Below are positions 22,354 through 31,190 of a stretch of 64,000 bases of DNA, piece by piece (the first letter of the stretch is position 1; each line of letters opens with the position of its first letter). A program made the translations under genes and the position numbers. The stretch is from Rhizobium sp. BK196. GTDB taxonomy: Bacteria; Pseudomonadota; Alphaproteobacteria; Rhizobiales; Rhizobiaceae. The notes under the pieces were generated by a model. It did no database searches. It was given only the letters and a program-made list of their open reading frames with translations, and had not been told where the DNA came from. The stretch is taken from NCBI RefSeq assembly GCF_014193255.1, contig NZ_JACHZB010000005.1, forward strand, positions 186,001-250,000, given 5' to 3'.

Positions 22354-22875
22354 ATGAAGATTGTCAGGACATCAGCTTTGGCGGCACTGCTTTGCGCCTG
22401 CGGCTTTGCCGGATCCGCTGTCGGCCAGGACCACCAGCACATGCAGGGCATGGACATGGGCTCCATGAGCATGGCTGCTGACGGCGACGTTGTGAAAGTC
22501 GGCGATCTCGAAGTCTCCCGTGGCTTTGCCAAGGCGATGCTGCCCGGCCAACCCGTTGGTGGCGGCTTCTTCACAGTGAAGAACAACGGCTCGACCGATG
22601 ACCGCCTTGTGTCGGTCACGTCGCCCAATGCCGGCGCGGTGCAGCTTCACGAGATGGCCATGAAGGACAATGTCATGAAGATGCGCGAGTTGAAGAATGG
22701 CATTGCGGTTCCCGCGGGCCAGACGGTGGAGCTTTCGCCGGGCAACCTGCATCTGATGTTCCAGAAGGTGAAGACGCCCTTCAAGCAGGGCGACAAGATA
22801 CCCGTTACCCTGACCTTCGAAAAGGCCGGCAAGGTCGATCTGATGCTGAGCGTGCTGTCGGCGCAGGGTAAGTAA
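22354..22875 (+). CDS. Periplasmic copper chaperone, PCuAC family
   Basis: The 173-aa protein has a signal peptide (about residues 1-24, ending near SAVG) and a His/Met-rich segment just after it (DHQHMQGMDMGSMSM, 26-40). The PCuAC cupredoxin-like domain follows with likely Cu ligands His99, Met110, His133 and Met135 (QLHEM, MKMRE, NLHLMF). Such proteins deliver Cu(I) to the CuA or CuB site of cytochrome oxidase, often with Sco. No sco gene is nearby. A strong terminator follows. Confidence 0.9.
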   Translation: MKIVRTSALAALLCACGFAGSAVGQDHQHMQGMDMGSMSMAADGDVVKVGDLEVSRGFAKAMLPGQPVGGGFFTVKNNGSTDDRLVSVTSPNAGAVQLHEMAMKDNVMKMRELKNGIAVPAGQTVELSPGNLHLMFQKVKTPFKQGDKIPVTLTFEKAGKVDLMLSVLSAQGK

Positions 22876-22888
22876 GCGCTGAAAAACA

Positions 22889-22918
22889 AAGGCCCGCGAC
22901 CAAAGTCGCGGGCCTTGC
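22889..22918 (+). terminator. Rho-independent terminator after PCuAC gene
   Basis: A perfect 12-bp GC-rich stem (AAGGCCCGCGAC/GTCGCGGGCCTT) with a CAAA loop. The following T-run is short (TTG), so it relies on stem strength; it may also act on the opposing small gene. Confidence 0.75.
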
Positions 22919-22941
22919 TCCTCCCAGCAATATTTTAAATC

Positions 22942-23205
22942 TCAGACATCCTCATAGGACTGTAGGGCCTGCTGCAAGCCCGCCTGCGGCTGACGATAGC
23001 CCTTGGTCATCAGATCGAGCGCGACTTCGGTATTCTGGATGATGTTGGTCGTTTCCTCGACATCTTCGCCGCTCTGATTGAGCTGGCGTTCCGCAATCTT
23101 GCGAGCCTCGCGCGCGGCCGTGCCCGTCGCTACGCGCTGCGGGATGCGCAGGGACTCGAAGGCAAGGGCAGCGGTGTTCGCGGATATGGAAACGAGCTGT
23201 GTCAT
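22942..23205 (-). CDS. Unknown 87-aa protein
   Basis: I do not recognise this family. The product is alpha-helical by composition, soluble, without signal peptide or Cys. It starts MTQLVSISANTAALAF, has a charged middle (AREARKIAERQLNQSGEDVEETTNI) and ends LQQALQSYEDV. The N-terminus faintly recalls the first helix of flagellar rod-type proteins, which is not enough for a call. The frame is open far upstream through the antisense of the pseudouridine synthase; only the last 87 codons lie outside it, and the ATG at 23205 fits a gene with its own promoter. Confidence 0.55.
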   Translation of the reverse strand: MTQLVSISANTAALAFESLRIPQRVATGTAAREARKIAERQLNQSGEDVEETTNIIQNTEVALDLMTKGYRQPQAGLQQALQSYEDV

Positions 23206-23415
23206 TAGGCCGTCATACCGGCAGGATCTTCGCGTTCGGCTTAAGAAAATCATTCGCATTTTACCGGACGGTAAGAATTCCGCAGATGCGATTGGAATCA
23301 GGGCGGAATCGCTGATCTGATTTCGATTCCGATTTCCGTTTTCTGAAAAATGCTCTAAAGGCAGCGGCAAGAGAGGCGCCGGCTTGATCGCGCCCATATT
23401 TTCCGAAAGAATTCC

Positions 23416-24414
23416 ATGGCAGGCATAGAACACATCAAGGTGGAGCCCGATGAAGCGGGCATGCGGCTCGACCGCTGGTTCAAGATCCACTATCCGGGTC
23501 TCGGCTTTGGTCCATTGCAGAAGCTCTTGCGCTCCGGCCAGGTGCGTGTCGATGGCGGCCGTGTCAAATCGGATGCTCGTGTGCAGCCTGGCCAGATGGT
23601 GCGTGTGCCGCCGCTCGATGTCGACGCCAAGGTCAAGTCCGGGCCGATCGCCGGCAAGGACCTGAAGCATTCCGGTGATTTCGAACTCCTGTCGCGCATG
23701 GTGCTGCATGAAGACGACAAGGTGATCGTGCTCAACAAGCCGGCCGGCCTTGCCGTGCAGGGCGGCTCGGGCGTGGCGCGCCATATCGACCAGATGCTGG
23801 AAGCCTGGACCAGCCCGAAGGGCGAGAAGCCCCGCCTCGTCCATCGCCTCGACCGCGATACGTCTGGTGTGCTTGTCATCGCCCGCACCCGTGGTGCTGC
23901 ACAGAAGCTGACGGCTGCTTTCCGCGAGCGCGACACAAAGAAGACCTACTGGTCGCTGGTCAAGGGCGTGCCGCGCAAGCGTGAAGACAAGATCTCGACC
24001 TGGCTCGTCAAGGAACAGACCATGGATGGCGACCGCATGCGGATTGCCAAACACGGCGAGGATGGTGCCGATCATGCGGTGTCCTATTACCGCATCGTCG
24101 AGACGGCAGCGCAACGTCTCGCCTGGCTGGAGATGGAGCCCTATACGGGGCGCACGCACCAGCTTCGTGTCCACGCGCTCCATATCGGCCATCCGATCAT
24201 CGGCGATCCCAAATATTTCGATGAGGATCCGAACTGGGATTTCCCCGGCGGTATCCAGAAGCGGCTGCATCTGCATGCCCGCCATATTGATATTCCGCAC
24301 CCTTCCGGCGGGCGCCTGCGCGTAACGGCCCCTCTGCCTCCGCATATGGTGCAGAGCTGGAACTTACTCGGTTTCGACGAGAACTCAGCCCCCATTCTGG
24401 ATGACGAAGAATGA
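23416..24414 (+). CDS. Pseudouridine synthase, RluC/RluD family
   Basis: The 332-aa protein converts uridine to pseudouridine, most likely in 23S rRNA. An S4 RNA-binding domain covers about residues 13-70 and the catalytic domain about 95-315. The active-site motif HRLDRDTSG is at 143-151 with catalytic Asp146. A second family block is YTGRTHQLRVHALHIGHPIIGD. The stop overlaps the start of the HAD gene (ATGA), so the two are coupled, followed closely by the ATP12 gene. Confidence 0.93.
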   Translation: MAGIEHIKVEPDEAGMRLDRWFKIHYPGLGFGPLQKLLRSGQVRVDGGRVKSDARVQPGQMVRVPPLDVDAKVKSGPIAGKDLKHSGDFELLSRMVLHEDDKVIVLNKPAGLAVQGGSGVARHIDQMLEAWTSPKGEKPRLVHRLDRDTSGVLVIARTRGAAQKLTAAFRERDTKKTYWSLVKGVPRKREDKISTWLVKEQTMDGDRMRIAKHGEDGADHAVSYYRIVETAAQRLAWLEMEPYTGRTHQLRVHALHIGHPIIGDPKYFDEDPNWDFPGGIQKRLHLHARHIDIPHPSGGRLRVTAPLPPHMVQSWNLLGFDENSAPILDDEE

Positions 24415-25064
24415 AGCTTGCGCTTTTTGATTGCGACGGCACGCTGGTCGACAGCGCCGGGCTGATCCACGAAACTATGCGCCGGACCTTCGAAAAGTTT
24501 GGCAAACCGGAACCTCGGTTCGAGGACACTAAGGCGATCATCGGCCTGTCGCTCGATATCGCCATTGCCCGCATGCAGGGCAAGCCGCATGTCGAGCAGG
24601 AGGATATCGACATGACGGCGCATTACAAATCGCTGTTTTCGGTCGTGCGTCAGGATCTCGATTATCGTGAGCCGCTCTTTCCCGGCATTCGCGAGATGAT
24701 CGATGCGCTGACCGGACGTGAGGATCTCCTGATCGGTGCGGTGACCGGCAAGTCACGGCGCGGACTGAAGCTGGTGATGGAGACGCACGGCTTCGACAAG
24801 CATTTCGTCGTTGCGCGCACCGCCGACGATTGCCCCTCCAAGCCGCATCCGGCCATGGTGAGCGAATGCTGCGACGAAACCGGCATGAATGCAGCCGATG
24901 CCATTGTCATTGGTGACGCGATTTACGATATGCAGATGGCAAAGGCCGCCGGCGCCAAGGCGATCGGCGTTGCCTGGGGATATGCCAGCGTGGATGAGCT
25001 GATCGCCAACGGCGCCGATGCGATCGCCTATCATCCGAACGAGATATTGCGCCATTTTTCCTGA
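24411..25064 (+). CDS. HAD-superfamily hydrolase, subfamily IA (phosphoglycolate phosphatase-like)
   Basis: The 217-aa phosphatase has motif I FDCDGTLVDS (nucleophile Asp7, acid Asp9), motif II around GAVTGKSRRG and motif IV VIGDAIYDMQMAKAAGAKAIGV. The cap domain sits between residues 15 and 80. The substrate is not predictable from sequence. The gene overlaps the pseudouridine synthase by 4 bp and precedes the ATP12 gene by 9 bp, suggesting a three-gene operon. Confidence 0.88.
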   Translation: MKLALFDCDGTLVDSAGLIHETMRRTFEKFGKPEPRFEDTKAIIGLSLDIAIARMQGKPHVEQEDIDMTAHYKSLFSVVRQDLDYREPLFPGIREMIDALTGREDLLIGAVTGKSRRGLKLVMETHGFDKHFVVARTADDCPSKPHPAMVSECCDETGMNAADAIVIGDAIYDMQMAKAAGAKAIGVAWGYASVDELIANGADAIAYHPNEILRHFS

Positions 25065-25073
25065 GGTGAGCCC

Positions 25074-25859
25074 ATGCGCGACCTGCTGAACGACCTTTCC
25101 GAGGGCCTGAGCCATCCCGATCCGATCCGCCGTGCGCAGATCCAGATGAAGAAGCCACTGCCGAAGCGCTTCTATCAGGCGGTTGCTGTTACCCCCCACG
25201 AGGATCGTTTTGCGATCGAACTCGACGGCAAAATGGTGCGCACGCCGGCACGTCAGATCCTGGCAGTCCCGAGCGAGGCGCTGGCAAAGCTCGTTGCCGC
25301 CGAATGGGATGCGCAGGCCGAGGTGATCGATCCCTCGCTGATGCCGGTGACACGCCTCGTCAACACGGCAATCGATGGTGTCGCGACGGACACGCAGGCC
25401 GTCTTCGAGGATATCCTGCGCTTCTCGTCGAGCGATCTGCTCTGCTACCGCGCCGATGGTCCGGAAAAGCTGGTCGAGCGGCAGACCGAGCGCTGGGATC
25501 CGGTGCTCGACTGGGCGGCCGCCAATCTCGGTGCGCGTTTCATCCTGGTCGAAGGCGTGATGCATCACGAGCAGCCGCGCGAGGCGATCGCCGCCTTCGG
25601 CTCGGCACTGCGCCGGCACGACAGCGCGCTCGAGCTCGCAGCTCTCCATACGGTGACGACGATCACCGGTTCGGCGCTGCTCGCGCTTGCCATTGCCGAA
25701 GGCGAAATCACGCCTGACGAAGCCTGGTCGCTCGCTCATCTCGATGAGGACTGGACCATTGAACATTGGGGAAGCGACGAAGAAGCCGAGCAGCGCCGGG
25801 CCAAGCGTTTTGAGGATTTCAAAGCCGCAACGCATGTTTTTTTCGCGCTAAGGGCCTGA
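25074..25859 (+). CDS. ATP12-family F1-ATPase assembly chaperone
   Basis: The 261-aa protein belongs to the ATP12 family (mitochondrial Atp12 homologue), which in mitochondria binds the F1 alpha subunit during assembly. Family blocks: KRFYQAVAVTPHEDRFAIELDGKMVRTPARQIL near residues 26-58, then LLCYRADGPEKLVERQ and the C-terminal WGSDEEAEQRRAKRF. A GAGGTGAG ribosome site precedes the start. It is the third gene of the unit beginning with the pseudouridine synthase. Confidence 0.92.
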   Translation: MRDLLNDLSEGLSHPDPIRRAQIQMKKPLPKRFYQAVAVTPHEDRFAIELDGKMVRTPARQILAVPSEALAKLVAAEWDAQAEVIDPSLMPVTRLVNTAIDGVATDTQAVFEDILRFSSSDLLCYRADGPEKLVERQTERWDPVLDWAAANLGARFILVEGVMHHEQPREAIAAFGSALRRHDSALELAALHTVTTITGSALLALAIAEGEITPDEAWSLAHLDEDWTIEHWGSDEEAEQRRAKRFEDFKAATHVFFALRA

Positions 25860-25927
25860 ATCATATTGCCTTGTTGGGCTTTATGACCAAATCTGCGACT
25901 CCGGACGGGGTTATGCGGGAATTTGGA

Positions 25928-26380
25928 ATGAATTGGCTGAGGTCGAAATTTTGCCTGATAGCGCTTGCATGCATGGCGCTGACGGCCTGCGCCAGCCTCA
26001 TGCCGAAGAAGCAGGAAAAGCCCGTTTATGACGTGCGCAGCGCCGTCGTGCTCTCAAGCGCGACCATGTCTGCAGAGCTGCTGTCCGGTATCAGCGATCG
26101 CGTCAACGCCGCCATCCGGGCGACAGTCCGCACGAGCGAATTGCCGCGTGTAGTGCTGACGATCCGGATCGTTTCCGTCACGAAGGGCCTTGGCTTCCAA
26201 AAAGACCGCAACGTCGCGAAGGTCAGCATCGATGCCGCCTCCGTCGAGGATGGATCTGTCATCGCCGTGACCTCCTTCGAAGTCACGAGCTTGACCGCCG
26301 ACCCTGACCTGGCCGACGACATTCTGGCAGAAGATATCGCCGCGCGTGTGCGCTCCGCCTTCGCACTCAGCGGACGTTAG
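25928..26380 (+). CDS. Small lipoprotein of unknown function
   Basis: The 150-aa product has a lipoprotein signal peptide with lipobox LTAC (residues 18-21, acylated Cys21). The rest is a single mixed alpha/beta domain without known motif: SAVVLSSATMSAELLSGISDRVNAAI, then LGFQKDRNVAKVSIDAASVEDG. The frame opens 57 bp earlier, but the Met at 25928 gives a clean signal peptide. It lies between the ATP12 gene and pccB on the same strand. No function can be assigned. Confidence 0.78.
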   Translation: MNWLRSKFCLIALACMALTACASLMPKKQEKPVYDVRSAVVLSSATMSAELLSGISDRVNAAIRATVRTSELPRVVLTIRIVSVTKGLGFQKDRNVAKVSIDAASVEDGSVIAVTSFEVTSLTADPDLADDILAEDIAARVRSAFALSGR

Positions 26381-26416
26381 GTCATTAAAAACCGCGGAAA
26401 GCGGCGAGGGGAGATC

Positions 26417-27949
26417 ATGAAAGATATTCTGGAAGAGCTCGAACGCCGCCGCGAAATTGCCCGTCTCGGCGGCGGACAAGTGCGCATCGATGCGCAGCAC
26501 CAGCGCGGCAAGCTGACAGCGCGCGAACGGATCGACCTCTTCCTCGACGAAGGGTCCTTCGAGGAGTTCGACATGTTCGTGGAGCACCGCTCCACCGATT
26601 TCGGCATGGAGAAGAGCCGCATTGCCGGCGACGGCGTGGTGACCGGCTGGGGCACGGTCAACGGCCGCACCGTCTTCGTTTTCGCCAAGGATTTCACGGT
26701 CTTTGGCGGCTCGCTGTCCGAGGCACATGCCGAGAAAATCATGAAAGTGCAGGATATGGCGCTGAAGAACCGCGCGCCGATCATTGGCATCTATGACGCG
26801 GGCGGCGCGCGCATTCAGGAAGGGGTCGCAGCCCTTGGCGGTTATGCCGAGGTCTTCCAGCGCAATGTGCTGGCTTCGGGTGTCATCCCGCAAATCTCCG
26901 TCATCATGGGACCTTGCGCCGGCGGCGACGTCTATTCGCCTGCTATGACCGACTTCATCTTCATGGTACGCGATACATCCTACATGTTCGTGACCGGTCC
27001 CGATGTGGTGAAGACCGTCACCAACGAGACTGTCACGGCCGAAGAACTCGGCGGCGCAAGCGTGCATACGACGCGCTCCTCGATTGCCGATGGCGCCTAT
27101 GACAATGATGTCGATACGCTCCTGCAGGTGCGCCGGCTTATCGATTTCCTGCCGCAATCGAACACGTCGCCGGTGCCTGAGACCGAATGTTACCAATCGG
27201 TGACCGATACCGACAATTCGCTGGATACGCTGATCCCGGCCAATGCCAACAAACCCTACGACATCAAGGAGTTGATCCAGAAGGTGGCGGACGAAGGAGA
27301 TTTCTTCGAGATCCAAGCGAGCTTCGCCAAGAACATCGTCTGCGGTTTCGGGCGCATTGAAGGTTCGACTGTCGGCTTCGTCGCCAACCAGCCTATGGTG
27401 CTGGCCGGCGTGCTCGACAGCGATGCCTCACGCAAGGCGGCGCGTTTCGTGCGCTTCTGCGACTGCTTCAATATTCCGATCGTCACCTTCGTCGACGTGC
27501 CGGGCTTCCTGCCAGGCACGGCGCAGGAATATGGCGGCCTCATCAAGCATGGGGCGAAGCTGCTGTTTGCCTATGCCGAGGCAACGGTGCCGAAACTCAC
27601 GGTCATTACCCGCAAGGCCTTCGGCGGCGCCTATGACGTGATGGCGTCGAAGCATCTGCGGGGCGATCTCAACTATGCCTGGCCGACGGCGCAGATTGCC
27701 GTCATGGGCGCCAAGGGCGCGGTCGAGATCATCTTCCGCAAGGATATCACCGATCCCGAAAAGATCGCCGCGCATACGAAGATGTATGAGGATCGCTTCC
27801 TGTCGCCGTTCGTGGCGGCCGAGCGGGGCTATGTCGACGAGGTGATCATGCCGCATTCGACGCGGCGCCGGCTGGCGCGGGGGCTGAAGATGCTGAAGAA
27901 CAAAGATCTCAGCAATCCCTGGAAGAAGCACGACAACATTCCGCTATGA
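26417..27949 (+). CDS. pccB: Propionyl-CoA carboxylase beta subunit
   Basis: The 510-aa carboxyltransferase subunit transfers CO2 from carboxybiotin to propionyl-CoA. Blocks typical of PccB are [47 protein letters not shown] and [18 protein letters not shown]. The GGARIQ and GGAYDVM loops form the oxyanion holes for the CoA thioester and biotin. GAGGGGAG precedes the start. The matching alpha subunit lies about 3.2 kb away on the other strand (31191-33200). Confidence 0.93.
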   Translation: MKDILEELERRREIARLGGGQVRIDAQHQRGKLTARERIDLFLDEGSFEEFDMFVEHRSTDFGMEKSRIAGDGVVTGWGTVNGRTVFVFAKDFTVFGGSLSEAHAEKIMKVQDMALKNRAPIIGIYDAGGARIQEGVAALGGYAEVFQRNVLASGVIPQISVIMGPCAGGDVYSPAMTDFIFMVRDTSYMFVTGPDVVKTVTNETVTAEELGGASVHTTRSSIADGAYDNDVDTLLQVRRLIDFLPQSNTSPVPETECYQSVTDTDNSLDTLIPANANKPYDIKELIQKVADEGDFFEIQASFAKNIVCGFGRIEGSTVGFVANQPMVLAGVLDSDASRKAARFVRFCDCFNIPIVTFVDVPGFLPGTAQEYGGLIKHGAKLLFAYAEATVPKLTVITRKAFGGAYDVMASKHLRGDLNYAWPTAQIAVMGAKGAVEIIFRKDITDPEKIAAHTKMYEDRFLSPFVAAERGYVDEVIMPHSTRRRLARGLKMLKNKDLSNPWKKHDNIPL

Positions 27950-28076
27950 TCGAATAAGGGAGCCTCTTCAGGTGTTTATCCACTGTCGAAGTTGTGAACG
28001 CCTGTCAGCAAACTGTGTCTTCAATCCCGGTTAGAGACACGGTAACGCTCGGCAGCACATCCTTAGGAGAGTCTGT

Positions 28077-28472
28077 ATGTCAACTTTCGAGCGTCTATCC
28101 GCCTACCGCCCCTATGGTCTGGCCGCTCTCAGAATCATGACCGCGCTTCTGTTCATCGAGCACGGCACGATGAAGCTTTTCGGCTTCCCGGCCGCGCAGG
28201 GCGAAGGCCCGCTTTCGACGCTGTTCCTGATTGCGGCACTGCTGGAAACCTTCGGCGGCATCCTCATTCTCATCGGCCTTGCGACGCGGCCGGTGGCCTT
28301 CCTGCTGGCGGGTGAAATGGCGATCGCCTATTTCATGGCGCATATGCCGCACAGCTTCTTTCCGGCCATCAACCAGGGCGATGCTGCGATCCTGTTCTGC
28401 TTCGTCTTCCTCTACATGTTCTTTGCCGGCGCGGGCGCGTGGTCCGTCGATAACCGGAACGCGACAGCCTAG
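28077..28472 (+). CDS. DoxX family membrane protein
   Basis: The 131-aa inner-membrane protein has four hydrophobic segments. ALLFIEHGTMKLFGFP near residues 22-37 is the DoxX signature region, followed by LETFGGILILIGLATRPVAFLLAGEMA. DoxX proteins have been linked to redox and thiosulfate functions in a few bacteria, but most have no known role. AGGAGA precedes the start and a strong terminator follows. Confidence 0.9.
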   Translation: MSTFERLSAYRPYGLAALRIMTALLFIEHGTMKLFGFPAAQGEGPLSTLFLIAALLETFGGILILIGLATRPVAFLLAGEMAIAYFMAHMPHSFFPAINQGDAAILFCFVFLYMFFAGAGAWSVDNRNATA

Positions 28473-28486
28473 AGCATTCCAAACGC

Positions 28487-28522
28487 AAAGAGGCTGCGGG
28501 TTCAACGCCGCAGCCTCTTTTT
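28487..28522 (+). terminator. Rho-independent terminator after DoxX gene
   Basis: A 13-bp perfect stem (AAAGAGGCTGCGG with its complement) with an 8-nt loop and a T-run. It is also usable by the convergent SMR gene. Confidence 0.9.
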
Positions 28523-28541
28523 CATTTCGGATATTTCCTTT

Positions 28542-28856
28542 TCAGGCCGTCAATTTAAGGCCAGCAATACCGGTAACGATCAGCACAATGCAGATCAGGC
28601 GGGAGGCGTTTGCCGCGTCCCCCATAAGCCAGACGCCGAGCAGCACGGTGCCAACCGTACCGATACCGGTCCAGATCGCATAAGCAGTGCCGATCGGCAA
28701 GGTTTTGACGGCAAGACCAAGCAGCGCGACGCTCACCACCATGGAAATGACCGTGAGAACCGTCGGTATCGGACGGGTGAAACCATCGGTATATTTCAGA
28801 CCGATGGCCCAACCGCATTCAAAAAGGCCAGCAAGAAAAAGCAGGAACCAGGCCAT
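28542..28856 (-). CDS. gdx: SMR-family guanidinium exporter (Gdx/SugE type)
   Basis: The 104-aa four-helix small multidrug resistance protein carries the essential membrane Glu in LAGLFECGWAIGLKYTDGF (helix 1) and TAYAIWTGIGTVGTVLLG in helix 3. The WAIGLKYTDGFTR segment is Gdx-like rather than EmrE-like. The guanidine-II riboswitch just upstream points directly to guanidinium as substrate. Two adjacent ATGs exist; the second (28856) is better spaced from AAGGAG. Confidence 0.93.
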   Translation of the reverse strand: MAWFLLFLAGLFECGWAIGLKYTDGFTRPIPTVLTVISMVVSVALLGLAVKTLPIGTAYAIWTGIGTVGTVLLGVWLMGDAANASRLICIVLIVTGIAGLKLTA

Positions 28857-28875
28857 CATACTCTCCTTGTTAAGA

Positions 28876-28934
28876 GCGAGGCCGTCCCCGCGACTTTTGC
28901 GACCCGGGCAAGCCGAGCGCCGCAGTCGTCTGCG
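28876..28934 (-). promoter_or_regulatory. Guanidine-II (mini-ykkC) riboswitch
   Basis: On the minus strand two hairpins with ACGR loops are visible. The first is CGCAG-ACGA-CTGCG (28934-28921) and the second GCGGGG-ACGG-CCTCGC (28891-28876), 29 nt apart. This is the complete guanidine-II pattern. The second hairpin ends 7 nt before the AAGGAG ribosome site (28868-28863), which suggests translational control of the SMR gene. Confidence 0.87.
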
Positions 28935-29018
28935 TCACAGCTCATATGGACGAGGGAACGGCTCACTTCAAGCTAGGAATTGGTATGGCTGCCATGCCAC
29001 CCGATTCCCGCTTGAGGC

Positions 29019-29462
29019 TCAGGCGTTTTTCGCCCTGCGGCAGAGACGATCGAAGGTTTCGAGAAAACGCGAGCGATCCTTCGGGCTGAAGGAAGCGTTG
29101 TAGCCCTTGCTCTCGCCGGTTTCACGCAGATGCGCGCCGAGATCGCGCATCGCGCTTGCCATGCCGATATTGGTTTCATCAAAGACGCGACCGGTCGGGC
29201 CGGTCACGAAGGAGCCCTTGGCGACGCAACGGACCGCAAGCGGCACATCGGCGGTGACGACGACATCTGTCGGGCCGGTATTGTCGGCAATCCAGTTATC
29301 GGCAGCGTCGAAGGCGTTGGAGACGATGACGTTGCGCACCATCGGATCGCGCGACGGGCGGAGATCCGAATTGGCGACGAAGGTCACTTCCATGCCGAGG
29401 CGTTCGGCCACTTTCAGGATTTCGGGTTTGACGGGGCAGGCATCCGCGTCGACATAGATCAT
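29019..29462 (-). CDS. YaiI/YqxD family protein (DUF188)
   Basis: The 147-aa protein starts MIYVDADACPVKPEI, the hallmark of the DUF188/YaiI family, a PIN-like fold. Other blocks are SNAFDAADNWIADN, VVTADVPLA and GRVFDETNIG. The Asp residues in these motifs could form a metal site. The role is unknown. The start at 29462 follows AAGGAT. It sits 10 bp downstream of the ElaA-like gene and probably belongs to one transcript with it and the formaldehyde dehydrogenase gene. Confidence 0.9.
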   Translation of the reverse strand: MIYVDADACPVKPEILKVAERLGMEVTFVANSDLRPSRDPMVRNVIVSNAFDAADNWIADNTGPTDVVVTADVPLAVRCVAKGSFVTGPTGRVFDETNIGMASAMRDLGAHLRETGESKGYNASFSPKDRSRFLETFDRLCRRAKNA

Positions 29463-29472
29463 GGCGATATCC

Positions 29473-29945
29473 TTACGCCGTCTGAGTGGCCGGCTGGCGG
29501 ACCATGTCGAGATGGGGAATGCCGTCTTCCAGATATTCCTCCGAGGTTTTCGCGAAACCGAAGGATTCGTAGAAACGGCGCAGATGCGCCTGCGCCGAAA
29601 GGGCAATGGGATTTTCCGGATAAAGCTGCTCGCAAACGGCGATCGATTCGGTCATCAGCGCTTCACCGAGCCGCTTGCCGCGATGGGCGGGCGAGACGAC
29701 GACGCGGCCGATCTTCACCGGATCGTGCGCGCTGTGTGGCTTCAGGAGCCGCGTCGAGGCTAGGAGTTCCCCGCCATCCATGAGCCGCAGATGCAGGGCG
29801 TCGATGTCCTTGCCATCGAGTTCCGGATAAGGGCAGTTCTGCTCGACGACGAAGACGTCGACGCGCATCCTCAGGAGATCATAGAGCTCCCGCGCGGAGA
29901 GCTCAGCGAAACCCTTGAGGTCGACCCTATAGGCAACAGCAGCCA

Positions 29946-29946
<1 letters not shown>
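29473..29946 (-). CDS. ElaA-like GNAT family acetyltransferase
   Basis: The 157-aa product resembles ElaA: LRMRVDVFVVEQNCPYPELDGKD at residues 26-48, then GRVVVSPAHRGKRLGEALM with the acetyl-CoA loop and AQAHLRRFYESFGF near the C-terminus. The substrate is unknown. The ATG overlaps the stop of the dehydrogenase gene by one base (TGATG on the minus strand), so the two are coupled. Confidence 0.9.
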
Positions 29947-31073
<1,127 letters not shown>

Positions 31074-31190
31074 CTTCGATCTCCTCATGATTTGCGTGGC
31101 GGACTCTTGCACGCTCCGCGAGGACGGCTCAAGCGGAAAAAGGATTGAGAGCGGCGTCAGACCGTCGGTTCTGATTTTCGGGTAGACGCT

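Noticed and set aside
23206..24345. N-terminal extension of the 87-aa gene through the antisense of the pseudouridine synthase
   Set aside because: The extension is antisense to a gene with an intact HRLD motif; only the final 87 codons fall outside it.
27974..27982. DnaA-box-like TTATCCACT
   Set aside because: A single nonamer with one mismatch and no cluster of further boxes; not evidence of an origin.
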